Shown in pieces: positions 9,417 through 16,665 of a stretch of DNA of 62,874 nucleotides. The notes beneath the pieces are model-generated. The model was not told where the DNA came from, searched no databases, and saw nothing but the letters and a program-made list of their open reading frames with translations. This DNA comes from Pseudomonadota bacterium (GTDB taxonomy: Bacteria > Pseudomonadota > Gammaproteobacteria > Burkholderiales > Burkholderiaceae_C). The translations under genes and the position numbers were made by a program. The stretch lies in contig JAJZWA010000014.1 of the NCBI GenBank assembly GCA_021846965.1, positions 1-62,874 on the forward strand, given 5' to 3'. Position 1 is the stretch's first letter; each line of letters begins with the position of its first letter.

Positions 9417-9436
9417 GCCGCGAACATGCCTATAAT
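9408..9436 (+). promoter_or_regulatory. Predicted promoter of tRNA-His
   Basis: A perfect TATAAT box (9431-9436) lies 15 bp before the tRNA-His gene. A weak -35-like TTCCGG sits 17 bp upstream and overlaps the end of ppiD. Confidence 0.6.
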
Positions 9437-9450
9437 GCTCGGTTTCCGGT

Positions 9451-9527
9451 GGTGGCTGTAGCTCAGTTGGTAGAGTCCAGGATTGTGATTCCTGTTGTCG
9501 TGGGTTCGAGTCCCATCAGCCACCCCA
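9451..9527 (+). tRNA. tRNA-His (anticodon GTG)
   Basis: The 77-nt gene has the extra 5' G (G-1) paired with C73 that marks tRNA-His. The acceptor arm GTGGCTG pairs with CAGCCAC, the anticodon loop TTGTGAT contains GTG, and CCA is encoded. It marks the left edge of the accessory region that follows. Confidence 0.98.
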
Positions 9528-9545
9528 CGAATTCCTGAAGAAGAG

Positions 9546-9568
9546 CGCGCACTTAGGTGCGCGTTTTT
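9546..9568 (+). terminator. Intrinsic terminator after tRNA-His
   Basis: The perfect 7-bp stem CGCGCAC/GTGCGCG with loop TTAG is followed by five T residues. Confidence 0.88.
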
Positions 9569-9649
9569 GTTTTCTGGGGAACTCCCAGGGAACTTTCGAG
9601 CTGAGACTCCTCGGCGTCGGCGCGGTAACTATCGCCCCAACCGGGCCCG

Positions 9650-9952
9650 GTGCCCAGGGATTCCACGCGCGCGCAGTGGTTCAGTCCCGCGGATTGGTAT
9701 GCATCGGCTATCGCCCCCTCGGCACGAGCCGCCGCCGAGGTCATCGCCCACGGCTGGGATCCGAGCTTTCCTCTGTCCCGCGATCTTCCGTGCCACCGCT
9801 ACGTGTTCGAGGTGGCTTCACGCGCCGACCTGGCGCACAGGGCGCGCGCCGCGCACGCATTGGCCATGCTGCAGCACGGGTTTCGACATAGCCGTAGTTC
9901 CGGGCAGGGCTCCGTTGAGTGGCAGGGGCAAGGCCGGGAGGTTCGGCCATGA
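9650..9952 (+). CDS. Small hypothetical protein
   Basis: I do not recognise this 100-residue product. It is Ala/Arg/His-rich with no membrane segment or signal peptide. The GTG start at 9650 lacks a clear ribosome site, so the true 5' end may differ or be missing. The support for it being real is its stop: TGA at 9950-9952 overlaps the ATG of the next gene as ATGA, the usual sign of translational coupling. It is the first frame past tRNA-His. Confidence 0.35.
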   Translation: MPRDSTRAQWFSPADWYASAIAPSARAAAEVIAHGWDPSFPLSRDLPCHRYVFEVASRADLAHRARAAHALAMLQHGFRHSRSSGQGSVEWQGQGREVRP

Positions 9953-10467
9953 TCCATTGGAGACTGCTTGACTGGGCGGGCAGCTTGGTCGATCACCCAG
10001 CCCGGCACGGAACCTTCTGGGCCTGCCTCCTCGGCGTGTCGGCTGCGGTCATCGCGAGCGCACGAGTCCTCGGCGGCCCCGGACTGTGGCGCTTCATGCG
10101 AGCCGAGTTCATCGACGGCTGGAACGAAGGGCTGTGGTTCTGGATGACCATGGGCGGACTGCTGCAGCCATCGACCTGGGCTTGCAGCGAGCGCATGTGG
10201 GTACGCTACCTGCAAGCCCTGGCGGCCAGGGCAAGCGCGGCCGAGGAAAGCCGAACGACTCCGGTTCGCGCCTTTCTGGATCACTGTCACGCACTGCGCC
10301 ACGGGAAGGTGCCTGCGCCGCTGTGGAAGAGATTGACCGCATGGCCGTCATGGCCGGGGGTTCTCGGAAGCTATATGACCACAGTTGCACCACCGTATCA
10401 CGAGGTCACACGGGAAGCCGTCGAGGCATATCTGAAATTTGTACGGCGCTCACACCGCGTGCGGTGA
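9949..10467 (+). CDS. Hypothetical protein with one hydrophobic segment
   Basis: This is an unrecognised 172-residue product. The ATG at 9949 is preceded by a good ribosome site (GGGAGG) at about 6 nt spacing and overlaps the upstream stop as ATGA. Residues about 20-38 (FWACLLGVSAAVIASARVL) form one likely membrane helix; the rest is Trp-rich and soluble-looking. It is followed 12 bp later by another small membrane-type frame, giving a possible three-gene unit beside tRNA-His. No function is assigned. Confidence 0.55.
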   Translation: MIHWRLLDWAGSLVDHPARHGTFWACLLGVSAAVIASARVLGGPGLWRFMRAEFIDGWNEGLWFWMTMGGLLQPSTWACSERMWVRYLQALAARASAAEESRTTPVRAFLDHCHALRHGKVPAPLWKRLTAWPSWPGVLGSYMTTVAPPYHEVTREAVEAYLKFVRRSHRVR

Positions 10468-10479
10468 CCGACCGGAGAG

Positions 10480-10872
10480 ATGATGCGATCGAAGTTGCAC
10501 GAGCCCGCCGCTTTTCCAATGGGCAATCACCTTGTCTGGAGTACCGTGATCTTCTTGGCCGCAATGCTGACGCTTCTCATTTTGCGTCGCGGCGTTGTTG
10601 ACTATCTTGCCTTCACGGGGGTATGGCTCGCGCAACTGGTAGTCATTTCACATTCTGGCGCATTGAACGGGCCCGGCGATGTAGGCGAGGCCCACCAGCG
10701 ACGGGAGGGGCAGGGTGGTGAACGGGCACTGACTCGCGCAGGCCACGCTGTTCGCAGCGGAGCCGAAGGTCCCTTTGGTGGGCGGCGCGTGCTGCATTCG
10801 CAGGTCATCCTGGGGCATGGCGCCAGGGAGATGCTGTTCGCCTCCTGCCGCGGGCCTTCGGAACTTCTATAA
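10480..10872 (+). CDS. Hypothetical membrane protein, probably altered at its 3' end
   Basis: The first ~55 residues look like a small membrane protein: a polar start, then hydrophobic stretches from about residue 18 to 56. A GGAGAG ribosome site lies just before tandem ATG codons at 10480/10483. From about 10650 onward the translation becomes Gly/Arg-rich and unlike a protein, and a different frame on the opposite strand looks better. The gene may be truncated, with its natural 3' end replaced. Only the 5' half is supported. Confidence 0.35.
   Translation: MMRSKLHEPAAFPMGNHLVWSTVIFLAAMLTLLILRRGVVDYLAFTGVWLAQLVVISHSGALNGPGDVGEAHQRREGQGGERALTRAGHAVRSGAEGPFGGRRVLHSQVILGHGAREMLFASCRGPSELL
10648..10818 (-). 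CDS. Possible 56-residue ORF or gene fragment
   Basis: This leftward frame starts MPQDDLRMQHAPPTKG and ends YIAGPVQCARM. Its composition is more protein-like than the competing rightward frame, with regular Phe, Leu, Thr and Pro content and no Arg excess. I do not recognise the family and see no ribosome site, so it may be a fragment left by recombination. Confidence 0.25.
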   Translation of the reverse strand: MPQDDLRMQHAPPTKGTFGSAANSVACASQCPFTTLPLPSLVGLAYIAGPVQCARM

Positions 10873-10889
10873 TGTCCAAAATATTGGAC
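10868..10889 (+). promoter_or_regulatory. -10 box and overlapping operator of the XRE/NTase toxin-antitoxin operon
   Basis: A perfect TATAAT (10868-10873) is followed at once by the inverted repeat GTCCAA-AATA-TTGGAC (10874-10889), about 15 bp before the antitoxin ATG. An operator over the start of transcription is typical of self-repressing XRE antitoxins. Confidence 0.65.
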
Positions 10890-10903
10890 GTTTCAGCTTG
10901 ACC

Positions 10904-11395
10904 ATGAACCTCTCCAACCTGGGCATGATCGTCCGCGAGCGGCGCGAGGAGTTGGGACTGACGCAGTCCAGGCTCGCGCACCTGAGCGGGCTGTCGCGGC
11001 AGACCTTGGTCGGCCTGGAGGCGGGCGCGCTGAACGACCTGGGCTTCAATCGCGTGGCTCAGCTCCTTTCCGTGCTGGGGCTGGATCTCGATCCGCCCAG
11101 CCAGGTGGCACGGTCGCGCAAGCGCGGGCTGTGGATGGCGGCGAAGAACGCCAGCGTCAGCTACGTTCACGAGGTGCCCCCGGAGGCGCTCGGCCACGCA
11201 CTGGTCAGCGGCACCGTGCCCAGAGGCTACGCCGCCCACCTGAGCCATCTGCTCGGCGAGGCGCCGGTGCCGCTGATCGTGATGGCCGTCGAAGAGGCTG
11301 CCATGAACGAGGGTGTGGCACCGAAGGCCGTTTGGCGCAATGTCGTGAAGCTCGCCAGGTCACTGGCCGTCCAACGCGAAGAGTTATCGGCATGA
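10904..11395 (+). CDS. XRE-family antitoxin-like DNA-binding protein
   Basis: The 163-residue product has an N-terminal XRE helix-turn-helix (about residues 3-58; QSRLAHLSGLSRQTLVGLE). Its C-terminal half probably binds the partner protein. Its stop overlaps the start of the nucleotidyltransferase gene as ATGA, and a palindrome sits on its promoter. This arrangement matches AbiEii/MenT-type toxin-antitoxin pairs that use an XRE antitoxin instead of classical AbiEi. It likely represses its own operon and neutralises the downstream toxin. The HTH is certain; the antitoxin role is inferred from context. Confidence 0.8.
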   Translation: MNLSNLGMIVRERREELGLTQSRLAHLSGLSRQTLVGLEAGALNDLGFNRVAQLLSVLGLDLDPPSQVARSRKRGLWMAAKNASVSYVHEVPPEALGHALVSGTVPRGYAAHLSHLLGEAPVPLIVMAVEEAAMNEGVAPKAVWRNVVKLARSLAVQREELSA

Positions 11396-12054
11396 TGAAG
11401 CCGTTGCCTCCCGGGCCCTGGGAAGCTCTGTTCCCGCGGGCGGTTCTGCTGATGGATGAAATCGAGCGCTACGGGGGCGTCTCGGACCCCTTCTGGACCT
11501 TGGGCGGCGGAACAGTCTTGATGTTCAGGTACGGTCACCGTGTCAGCAAGGACATCGACATCTTCGTACCGGATCCGCAGTACCTCGGCTACGTGACGCC
11601 AAGACTGAGCGACACCGCGGCATCCTTGACCGAGGATTACACGGAAATGCCCAGTTCGTTCGTCAAGCTACAGTTCGAGGAAGGGGAAATCGATTTTGTC
11701 GCTGCCCCGAACCTGACGGACGGAGCTTGGGAGCCGTGGGTGATCCAGGGGCGGGCGGTACGTGTGGAAACCGCGGCGGAGGTGGTCGCCAAGAAGATGT
11801 TCCACCGCGGCGACCGGGCAACGGCGCGCGATCTATTCGATCTCGCGATGGTCATCGAGCGAGAGCCTGAAGCGCTGGCGGCTGCCGCGCCGTTCCTCAT
11901 GCGTCACCGAGACCGGTTCCTGCAGCAAATCAGCCAACCAGGGGCGGGCTTCGTGGCGAGTTTCGAGGCTATCGCTGCCACGGGATACGAGCCGCGCCTC
12001 GAACACTGCGTCGAGGTTGCTACTGCTTATCTGTCCGCACTGGGTCCTCCTTGA
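11392..12054 (+). CDS. AbiEii/MenT-type nucleotidyltransferase toxin
   Basis: The 220-residue product carries the nucleotidyltransferase core of the AbiEii/AbiGii toxin family. GGGTVLMF is followed by HRVSKDIDIF (about residues 40-60), matching the GG-T and D-x-D catalytic pattern, and a later block AAEVVAKKMFHRGDRATARDLFDL is given here by its ends AAEVV and DLFDL. Known relatives modify tRNA or other targets and arrest growth. It is coupled by ATGA to the XRE antitoxin. Part of this gene exists again as a rearranged fragment at 18.65-18.80 kb. Confidence 0.85.
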   Translation: MMKPLPPGPWEALFPRAVLLMDEIERYGGVSDPFWTLGGGTVLMFRYGHRVSKDIDIFVPDPQYLGYVTPRLSDTAASLTEDYTEMPSSFVKLQFEEGEIDFVAAPNLTDGAWEPWVIQGRAVRVETAAEVVAKKMFHRGDRATARDLFDLAMVIEREPEALAAAAPFLMRHRDRFLQQISQPGAGFVASFEAIAATGYEPRLEHCVEVATAYLSALGPP

Positions 12055-12133
12055 GCGCGCCGCTGAGCGGCGCAGTTGGGCGCTTGCCATCGTCACCCCC
12101 TGACCGCTCGTCATTGCGGGATGAGCTCTGCCA

Positions 12134-12207
12134 CCCAGTTCGCATCTTCGTCCCGCACCGCACCCCAACGAATGAACACCGAAAGCCCAGGCACCGCTGG
12201 GCTTTCG
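12134..12207 (-). repeat. Hairpin element copy (a)
   Basis: This is one of four related ~75-bp elements. A perfect 10-bp stem GAAAGCCCAG/CTGGGCTTTC (12181-12206) adjoins a conserved tract containing CGAAGATGCGAACTGG on the minus strand. Read leftward, the tract is open and encodes a peptide ending RWGA..DEDANW....P before a TGA. It lies just after the 3' end of the leftward NTF2-like gene and could act as a terminator. Confidence 0.8.
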
Positions 12208-12221
12208 TGCTATTGGCTAAC

Positions 12222-12590
12222 TCACTCCGGGTGCTCGGCCGTGGGCGTGGCCTGGTGATAGCGCACCTGCCAACGACCGTCGACGCGCAGCCACAGCGAG
12301 CAGCGGTGCGCATGCCTGATGTCCGAACCGTCCGCCAGACGTTCGGCCGTGCGGTAGGTCAGCAGCGCAGCGTCGGCGCCCAGCGCCGTGAGCGCGAAGG
12401 CATCGGACATGATCGCGGCGTGTGACGTTCCCTCCGCTGCCAGGGCGGCGATGGTCTCGGCGCGCGTGTACCGGATGCCCGATCGCCCCACCTCCTCGAA
12501 ACCGTGGTGCAGCAGCGCGTCGACGCGAGCGCGATTGCGGCGGGCAGCCGGATCGTGAAGCTCCCTTTCCAGGGCGACGAGGTTTTCCAT
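12222..12590 (-). CDS. NTF2-like / DUF4440 family protein
   Basis: The 122-residue product fits the small alpha+beta-barrel NTF2-like group annotated as DUF4440 or nuclear transport factor 2 family. The pattern is LHHGFEEVGRSGIRYTR early and CSLWLRVDGRWQVRYHQATP at the end. Members are often cytoplasmic proteins of unknown or minor enzymatic role. The ATG at 12590 matches the usual start; 12611 is an alternative adding seven residues. A second, broken copy of the 3' part, with its adjoining hairpin, lies at 14.5-14.87 kb. Confidence 0.75.
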   Translation of the reverse strand: MENLVALERELHDPAARRNRARVDALLHHGFEEVGRSGIRYTRAETIAALAAEGTSHAAIMSDAFALTALGADAALLTYRTAERLADGSDIRHAHRCSLWLRVDGRWQVRYHQATPTAEHPE

Positions 12591-12728
12591 GAGACCGGAA
12601 GGCGGCGTCATTGATTCGACTTAAGGCGGCTGCAGTGCGCGTTGGCTGAGACGGTTTACGGCGAGTGCTTCGCAGCCTTCGGCGAGCTCAGCGGCCAGGT
12701 TGCGCTTTATCGGCGTGCTCCCCGGCCG

Positions 12729-13031
12729 TCAGGCCGTCGTCCGAGCATCGTGCGGCTGTGTGACCAGGTCGACGCCCAGGGCTCGGCACACGCGCAGGAT
12801 GGTGTCGAACCGCGGCTTGGCCCCCGGCTTCAGCGCGTTGTAGAGATTCTCCCGGCCAAGCCCGCTATCGGCGGCCAGCTTCGCCATGCCGCGGGCACGT
12901 GCCACATGCCCCAGGGCACGGATGATCTCGTCGGAGTCGCCGTCGGTGAACACCTGGCGCAGGTACTCGGCGATGGCCTTGTCCGAGTCGAGTTCGCTGA
13001 CGATGTCGAAGGGGATGAATTTCTGGTTCAT
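12729..13031 (-). CDS. HigA-like antitoxin (HTH)
   Basis: The 100-residue product resembles the addiction-module antidote family (TIGR02684 type). The helix-turn-helix region is near residues 45-80 (GMAKLAADSGLGRENLYNAL), with a downstream segment ending LVTQP. It would bind and inhibit the toxin encoded 3 bp upstream and repress the operon. Toxin-first order is normal for this group. A perfect 16-bp palindrome lies upstream of the toxin gene. Confidence 0.85.
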   Translation of the reverse strand: MNQKFIPFDIVSELDSDKAIAEYLRQVFTDGDSDEIIRALGHVARARGMAKLAADSGLGRENLYNALKPGAKPRFDTILRVCRALGVDLVTQPHDARTTA

Positions 13032-13034
13032 GGT

Positions 13035-13328
13035 TCAGATCTCCCTGGCCATCTTCACGGCGCGCCGGATATCGGCGCTTTGCGTGGACTTGCTTCCGCC
13101 CGTCAACAGGAACATCACGACCCTGTCCCGGATTGTGAAGTACAGGCGGTAGCCGGGCCCGACGTCGATGCGCATTTCGGATATGTCGCCCTGGACCGGT
13201 TTGAAGTCTCCGAGATTGCCTGCCTGGGCGCGCTCGAGGCGACGTCGGATCGCCGTCGCCGCCCGCAGGTCCTTGAGGCTCGCACGCCACTTGGCGAAGG
13301 CCACGGTCTGTTGGATGACGTAACACAC
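13035..13328 (-). CDS. RelE/HigB-like toxin
   Basis: The 97-residue product belongs to the RelE/ParE superfamily, in the addiction-module killer protein group (TIGR02683 type). These are usually ribosome-dependent mRNA interferases. Conserved blocks are FAKWRASLKD, RRRLERAQAGNLGDFK and MRIDVGPGYRLYF. A GTG at 13328 gives the normal family length; the frame is open further upstream but only through the promoter palindrome. It is followed 3 bp later by its antitoxin. Confidence 0.83.
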   Translation of the reverse strand: MCYVIQQTVAFAKWRASLKDLRAATAIRRRLERAQAGNLGDFKPVQGDISEMRIDVGPGYRLYFTIRDRVVMFLLTGGSKSTQSADIRRAVKMAREI

Positions 13329-13337
13329 GAACCCATC

Positions 13338-13353
13338 GTATCGAATTCGATAC
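13338..13353. promoter_or_regulatory. Operator palindrome of the HigBA-like operon
   Basis: GTATCGAATTCGATAC is a perfect 16-bp palindrome 10 bp upstream of the toxin start. On the minus strand a TATATT-like -10 box lies directly beside it, so HigA binding would block transcription. Confidence 0.65.
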
Positions 13354-13444
13354 AATATACCAAAGTCCGTTCCGCGTGCATGGGCAACCTGGTCCCGTCT
13401 TCTGCGTCATGGATGGCGTGTTCGTCAGGGCGCCAGCATCATGC

Positions 13445-13521
13445 TCCAGTTCGCATCTTCGTTGCGCGTCGCACCCCAAGCATTGAACGAAGAAGCCCGG
13501 GCAAGTGCCGGGCTTCTTCGT
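13445..13521 (-). repeat. Hairpin element copy (b)
   Basis: This is the second of four related elements, just downstream of the leftward GNAT toxin gene. A stem GAAGAAGCCCGG/CCGGGCTTCTTC and the conserved CGAAGATGCGAACTGG tract are present. The leftward frame reads NAWGATRNEDANW and ends with TGA. Confidence 0.8.
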
Positions 13522-13542
13522 TTGCGGGGCGGGTCCGATGGG

Positions 13543-14073
<531 letters not shown>

Positions 14074-14364
14074 TCAGGCGCGCTTCCAGGGCGCTTTCGA
14101 GCGCATGGTCTTTTGCAGGCGTTGGTTCGGCTGTGCGGGCTGATCGAGGCGTTCGACGAACTTCGCGTAAGCCTGCGGGCTGACGACGGTGAGCGCGCGG
14201 TCGAGCAGCGCATCCTCCGCGGCGCGTCGCGCAGCTTCGAGGATGAAGTCCGTGCGCGTCTTGCCGGCGGACGCGGCGGCTCGATCGATCAAATTGCGTT
14301 CAGCTGCCGGTATGCGCAGATTCAGCGTGTCCCGACGAGGCTTGTCGGTGGTGGCTGCAGTCAT
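14074..14364 (-). CDS. DUF1778 ribbon-helix-helix antitoxin (TacA-like)
   Basis: The 96-residue product begins with a ribbon-helix-helix region: DTLNLRIPAAERNLIDRAAA (about residues 12-31), then GKTRTDFILEAAR. This is characteristic of DUF1778 antitoxins that pair with GNAT toxins. The C-terminal tail should wrap around the toxin. It precedes the toxin by 3 bp. A 21-bp inverted repeat about 50 bp upstream is the likely operator. Confidence 0.88.
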   Translation of the reverse strand: MTAATTDKPRRDTLNLRIPAAERNLIDRAAASAGKTRTDFILEAARRAAEDALLDRALTVVSPQAYAKFVERLDQPAQPNQRLQKTMRSKAPWKRA

Positions 14365-14413
14365 GTCGTGCGCTCCGGTCTTTCGCGGTGAGTTGGCTTG
14401 CAGTCTACCATTG

Positions 14414-14434
14414 CGTAACGACATTGTCGTTACG
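14414..14434. promoter_or_regulatory. Operator palindrome of the DUF1778/GNAT operon
   Basis: CGTAACGAC-ATT-GTCGTTACG is a perfect inverted repeat with 9-bp arms, upstream of the antitoxin start. Ribbon-helix-helix antitoxins typically bind such sites to repress their operon. Confidence 0.65.
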
Positions 14435-14507
14435 GTGTGCCATGGCCTGAAAGCACATGGGGGCGATGGGGCCAGGCTTGGAATGGTCACGGTGTCAGCG
14501 TGGCGCT

Positions 14508-14580
14508 CCAGTTCGCATCTTCGTCCTGCACCGCACCCCAACGCATGAAAGCCGAAAGCCCAGCCAGCGCTGGGCTTTCG
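14508..14580 (-). repeat. Hairpin element copy (c)
   Basis: This is the third related element. It is part of a longer duplication: both the element and the adjoining NTF2-like gene fragment match copy (a) and its gene. The leftward frame reads MRWGAVQDEDANW and ends with TGA. Confidence 0.8.
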
Positions 14581-14601
14581 CACTTTTGGCCGGCTCATCC
14601 G

Positions 14602-14867
14602 GGTTTTCGGTCGTGGCCGGGTGGTAGCGCACTTGCCATCGCCCTTCGACGCGCAGCCCCAGGGAACAGCGGTGCGCATGCCTGATGTACTAGCCGTCCG
14701 CCAGACGTTCGGCCGTGCGATAGGTCAGCAGCGCAGCCTCGGCGCCTAGCGCGGTGAGTGCAAAGCCATCGGACGTGACCGGAGCGCGTGACGATCCTTC
14801 TGATGCCAGGGCAGCGATGGTCTCGGCGCGTGTGTACCGGATGCCTGATCGCCCCACCTCCTCGAAA
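14602..14867 (-). pseudogene. Truncated second copy of the NTF2-like gene
   Basis: The sequence from about 14586 to 14867 closely matches 12207-12500 of the intact NTF2-like gene and its 3' flank. It lacks the gene's start, carries frame-disrupting differences (including TAG-containing changes near 14690), and stops matching abruptly at CTCCTCGAAA, where brnA-like sequence begins. It is a 3' remnant made by duplication and recombination. Confidence 0.8.
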
Positions 14868-15138
14868 TTTCAGACCCGGGTCCGGAAGCGCGGAAACTAC
14901 TGACCACATCGGGTGACAGGCGGATGGTGATGCGCTCCTTGGTCGGAGCCTTCTGCGGGCCTCGCACGCCGGCGCGACGATTCATCGCGAGGAGCTCTCC
15001 ATACAGCTTCGGCGGCAGCACGTCCTTCGCCGCTCGGAACTCGGCGACATCGTCAGGATCGAGCTCGCGCACTTCTCCATCGGCACCCACCAACGGCAAG
15101 CGTGGCTTGGGTGGCTTGCGACTACCCTGCGGCTTCAT
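14868..15138 (-). pseudogene. BrnA-like antitoxin gene, 3' end replaced
   Basis: The N-terminal ~86 residues look like BrnA antitoxin: a Pro/Lys-rich start, LPPKLYGELLAMNRR, then ERITIRLSPDVVSSFRASGPG. Right after this Gly the normal C-terminal DNA-binding end (in BrnA proteins usually starting with a Trp and running a few tens of residues) is missing. The frame continues into the inverted NTF2-like remnant, open to 14746. The antitoxin is probably not functional. It starts inside the end of the brnT remnant, the usual brnTA overlap. Confidence 0.72.
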
Positions 15139-15277
15139 GGTGGCTCACCTCTCGTGGGTTGGCTTTGCGCAAGCTGATCACACGAATGCCCTCGCGGATC
15201 GGCGTGAAGCGAAGCACATGCAAGCGTCCGTCGACCTGCCCGAGCGCCACGTAACGCGGCTCGGGATAGGCCTTGCC
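15122..15277 (-). pseudogene. BrnT-like toxin, C-terminal remnant only
   Basis: The leftward frame encodes about 51 residues: PRYVALGQVDGRLHVLRFTP, then IRVISLRKANPREVSHHE, then a stop at 15122-15124. These match the last half of BrnT ribonuclease toxins. The first half is missing: sequence directly upstream is the 3' end of the vapC-like gene, whose TAG sits at 15277-15279. With brnA also truncated, the module has lost both ends. Confidence 0.72.
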
Positions 15278-15696
15278 TACGCATCCCATGGGTTGATGAC
15301 CTTGAGGCCGATGGCCTGAAACGGCGCCACGTCGCGCGTGGCGACCATCAAGGCTCGCGAAGCGGCGGTTGCTGCGATGTAGCCGTCCGCCGTGCTGATG
15401 GCCTTGCCCTCGCGTCGCGCCCGCGCCATCAGGGTCCCGTAGCTCTGCGACGCATCGAGATCGAAGGGCAGAACGCGGCCCGTGAAGGCTGGCAGGACCT
15501 CGCGTTCCAGGCGGTCCTGATAGATCGAGCGCCGCCGGCCTTCAGGCATGCTGGCCACGCCGAAGCGCAACTCGGCCACGGTGACCGCCGACAGGTACAG
15601 CGTCTCCACGGCCTGCGCATCGACCCAGGACAACACGCCGGGATCGGGCGCGACCCGCCACAGTTCGGAAACGACGTTGGTGTCGACGAGGATCAT
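15277..15696 (-). CDS. vapC: VapC/FitB-like PIN-domain toxin
   Basis: The 139-residue product is a PIN-domain ribonuclease. MILVDTNVVSELWR gives the first acidic residue, VAELRFGV the second, and DGYIAATAASRALMVATRD the C-terminal acidic residues. VapC toxins usually cut tRNA or rRNA. The FitB subgroup is suggested by the FitA-like antitoxin. Its ATG overlaps the antitoxin stop as ATGA. All PIN acidic positions appear present, so it is probably active. Confidence 0.92.
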   Translation of the reverse strand: MILVDTNVVSELWRVAPDPGVLSWVDAQAVETLYLSAVTVAELRFGVASMPEGRRRSIYQDRLEREVLPAFTGRVLPFDLDASQSYGTLMARARREGKAISTADGYIAATAASRALMVATRDVAPFQAIGLKVINPWDA

Positions 15697-15950
15697 TCGA
15701 TGCTGAGCGGCATGGCGGGCGTCTTGTCGCGGAGCTGGTTGAACTGCTCGACTTCGGCGTCGGTCAAGCCGCCGGCTTCCCGAGCGATCGATGCCAGCAG
15801 CGAACCGAGTTTGAGCCGACCCTCTGGCTTTGCTGCGCGCTCCAGGATGTCGCGAACCTCTGCCTCGGTGCTGCGGCCGTGCTGCGCCGCGCGCACTCGC
15901 AGTGCGCGATGGACATCGTCCGGGAGATTTCGAACCGTGAGAATGGCCAT
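15693..15950 (-). CDS. vapB: VapB/FitA-like antitoxin
   Basis: The 85-residue product begins MAILTVRNLPDDVHRALRVR and continues with AAQHGRSTEAEVRDILERA, the ribbon-helix-helix region of FitA-type antitoxins. The C-terminal half ending PAMPLSIE should bind the toxin. It is translationally coupled to vapC. A TAAAAT-like -10 and repeated GCTGTC motifs lie upstream at about 15960-15995. Confidence 0.92.
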   Translation of the reverse strand: MAILTVRNLPDDVHRALRVRAAQHGRSTEAEVRDILERAAKPEGRLKLGSLLASIAREAGGLTDAEVEQFNQLRDKTPAMPLSIE

Positions 15951-16070
15951 GTCAGCAGTTTTTCATAAAGACAGCGATGACAGCATTTTACATCGATGCA
16001 GTCTGTGCCGCGACATGCCCTGACAGGCCCCATGGGGCAAGGGTGCTGGTCAGGGCGTTAGCGAAACCAC

Positions 16071-16140
16071 CCAGTTCGCATCTTCGCCCCGCTCCGCACC
16101 CCAAGCATTGATCGACGAAGCCCGGCCAAGTGCCGGGCTG
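16071..16140 (-). repeat. Hairpin element copy (d)
   Basis: This fourth related element has a CCCGGC/GCCGGG-type stem and the conserved CGAAGATGCGAACTGG tract. The leftward frame reads SSINAWGAERGEDANW and ends with TGA. Unlike the other three, no leftward gene directly precedes it. Its stem overlaps a 28-bp perfect palindrome. Confidence 0.75.
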
Positions 16141-16162
16141 GCCTGGTGCACCAGGCCAGCCC
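16135..16162. repeat. 28-bp perfect palindrome
   Basis: GGGCTGGCCTGGTG is followed immediately by its exact reverse complement. It shares its left end with the stem of hairpin element (d), so two alternative hairpins are possible. Function unknown; it may be a terminator or recombination site. Confidence 0.85.
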
Positions 16163-16196
16163 GATCCAGGAAAGCACTTCTACCCAATAAACCAAC

Positions 16197-16241
16197 GGGG
16201 GTCAGTTCTCGATGTCGGCAGGGGGTTAGATCTCGACGTCG
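16197..16241. repeat. Two 21-bp direct repeats
   Basis: GGGGGTCAGTTCTCGATGTCG (16197-16217, shown in part as GGGGGTCAGTTCTCGA) recurs at 16221-16241 with three changes, giving a 24-bp period. Short tandem repeats of this kind occur at the ends of IS21-type elements, but no transposase is nearby, so this could be an old element end. Confidence 0.6.
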
Positions 16242-16359
16242 CTTGACACGCGCAAAGCCCGATTCCCCGGCAGGTCTTGATGTTGGAGGCCTGCTGCCAA
16301 GATGCCGGGGCCGGCTTGGCTTCATGATGTGGTCAGGGCCACTTCCTGGAGCATGCCTC

Positions 16360-16662
16360 ATGGCGCGACGCGTGTTGATTCTGGTGAGCGGAAGCACCTC
16401 GCATGGCGGGGTCGTGCTGGATGGTGCCGACACGCGCACCCTGGATGGTCGCGCCATCGCCTGCGTGGGGCGCAAGGTGTCGTGCCCGGAGTGCAAGGGC
16501 GATTTCCCCATCGTGCCGGACGGATCGGGAAGGCGAGTGTTGCCGTGGATCGGGGGGCCGTACGCGGCGGTGGGACCCGGGCGCAGTGCGTCGCAGCGCT
16601 TTGCCGACTACCCGTGCCTCGTGCGCCGTCAGGGCGGTGCCTGGGGCGCCAACAAGGAGTGA
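16360..16662 (+). CDS. PAAR-domain protein (type VI secretion spike tip)
   Basis: The 100-residue product has the PAAR repeats: STSHGGVVLDGADTRTLDGR, then IACVGRKVSCPECKGDFPIV. PAAR proteins cap the VgrG spike of type VI secretion systems and carry effectors. Cys residues in CPEC and His in SHGG fit the metal-binding pattern of the tip. The downstream genes encode a Tox-REase-5 effector (3 bp later) and a putative immunity protein, so this is a likely effector-delivery unit. No other T6SS genes lie in the window. Confidence 0.85.
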   Translation: MARRVLILVSGSTSHGGVVLDGADTRTLDGRAIACVGRKVSCPECKGDFPIVPDGSGRRVLPWIGGPYAAVGPGRSASQRFADYPCLVRRQGGAWGANKE

Positions 16663-16665
16663 AGC

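Noticed and set aside
9451..9600. Integrative element inserted at tRNA-His
   Set aside because: I saw no integrase and no repeated tRNA-His 3' end downstream that would mark att sites.
10602..10808. 68-residue leftward frame
   Set aside because: Low-complexity Ser/Pro/Arg composition; a different leftward frame (10648-10818) looks more protein-like.
14746..14867. C-terminal extension of the BrnA-like frame
   Set aside because: These residues come from reading the duplicated NTF2-like fragment in the wrong frame, so they are not part of a natural BrnA.
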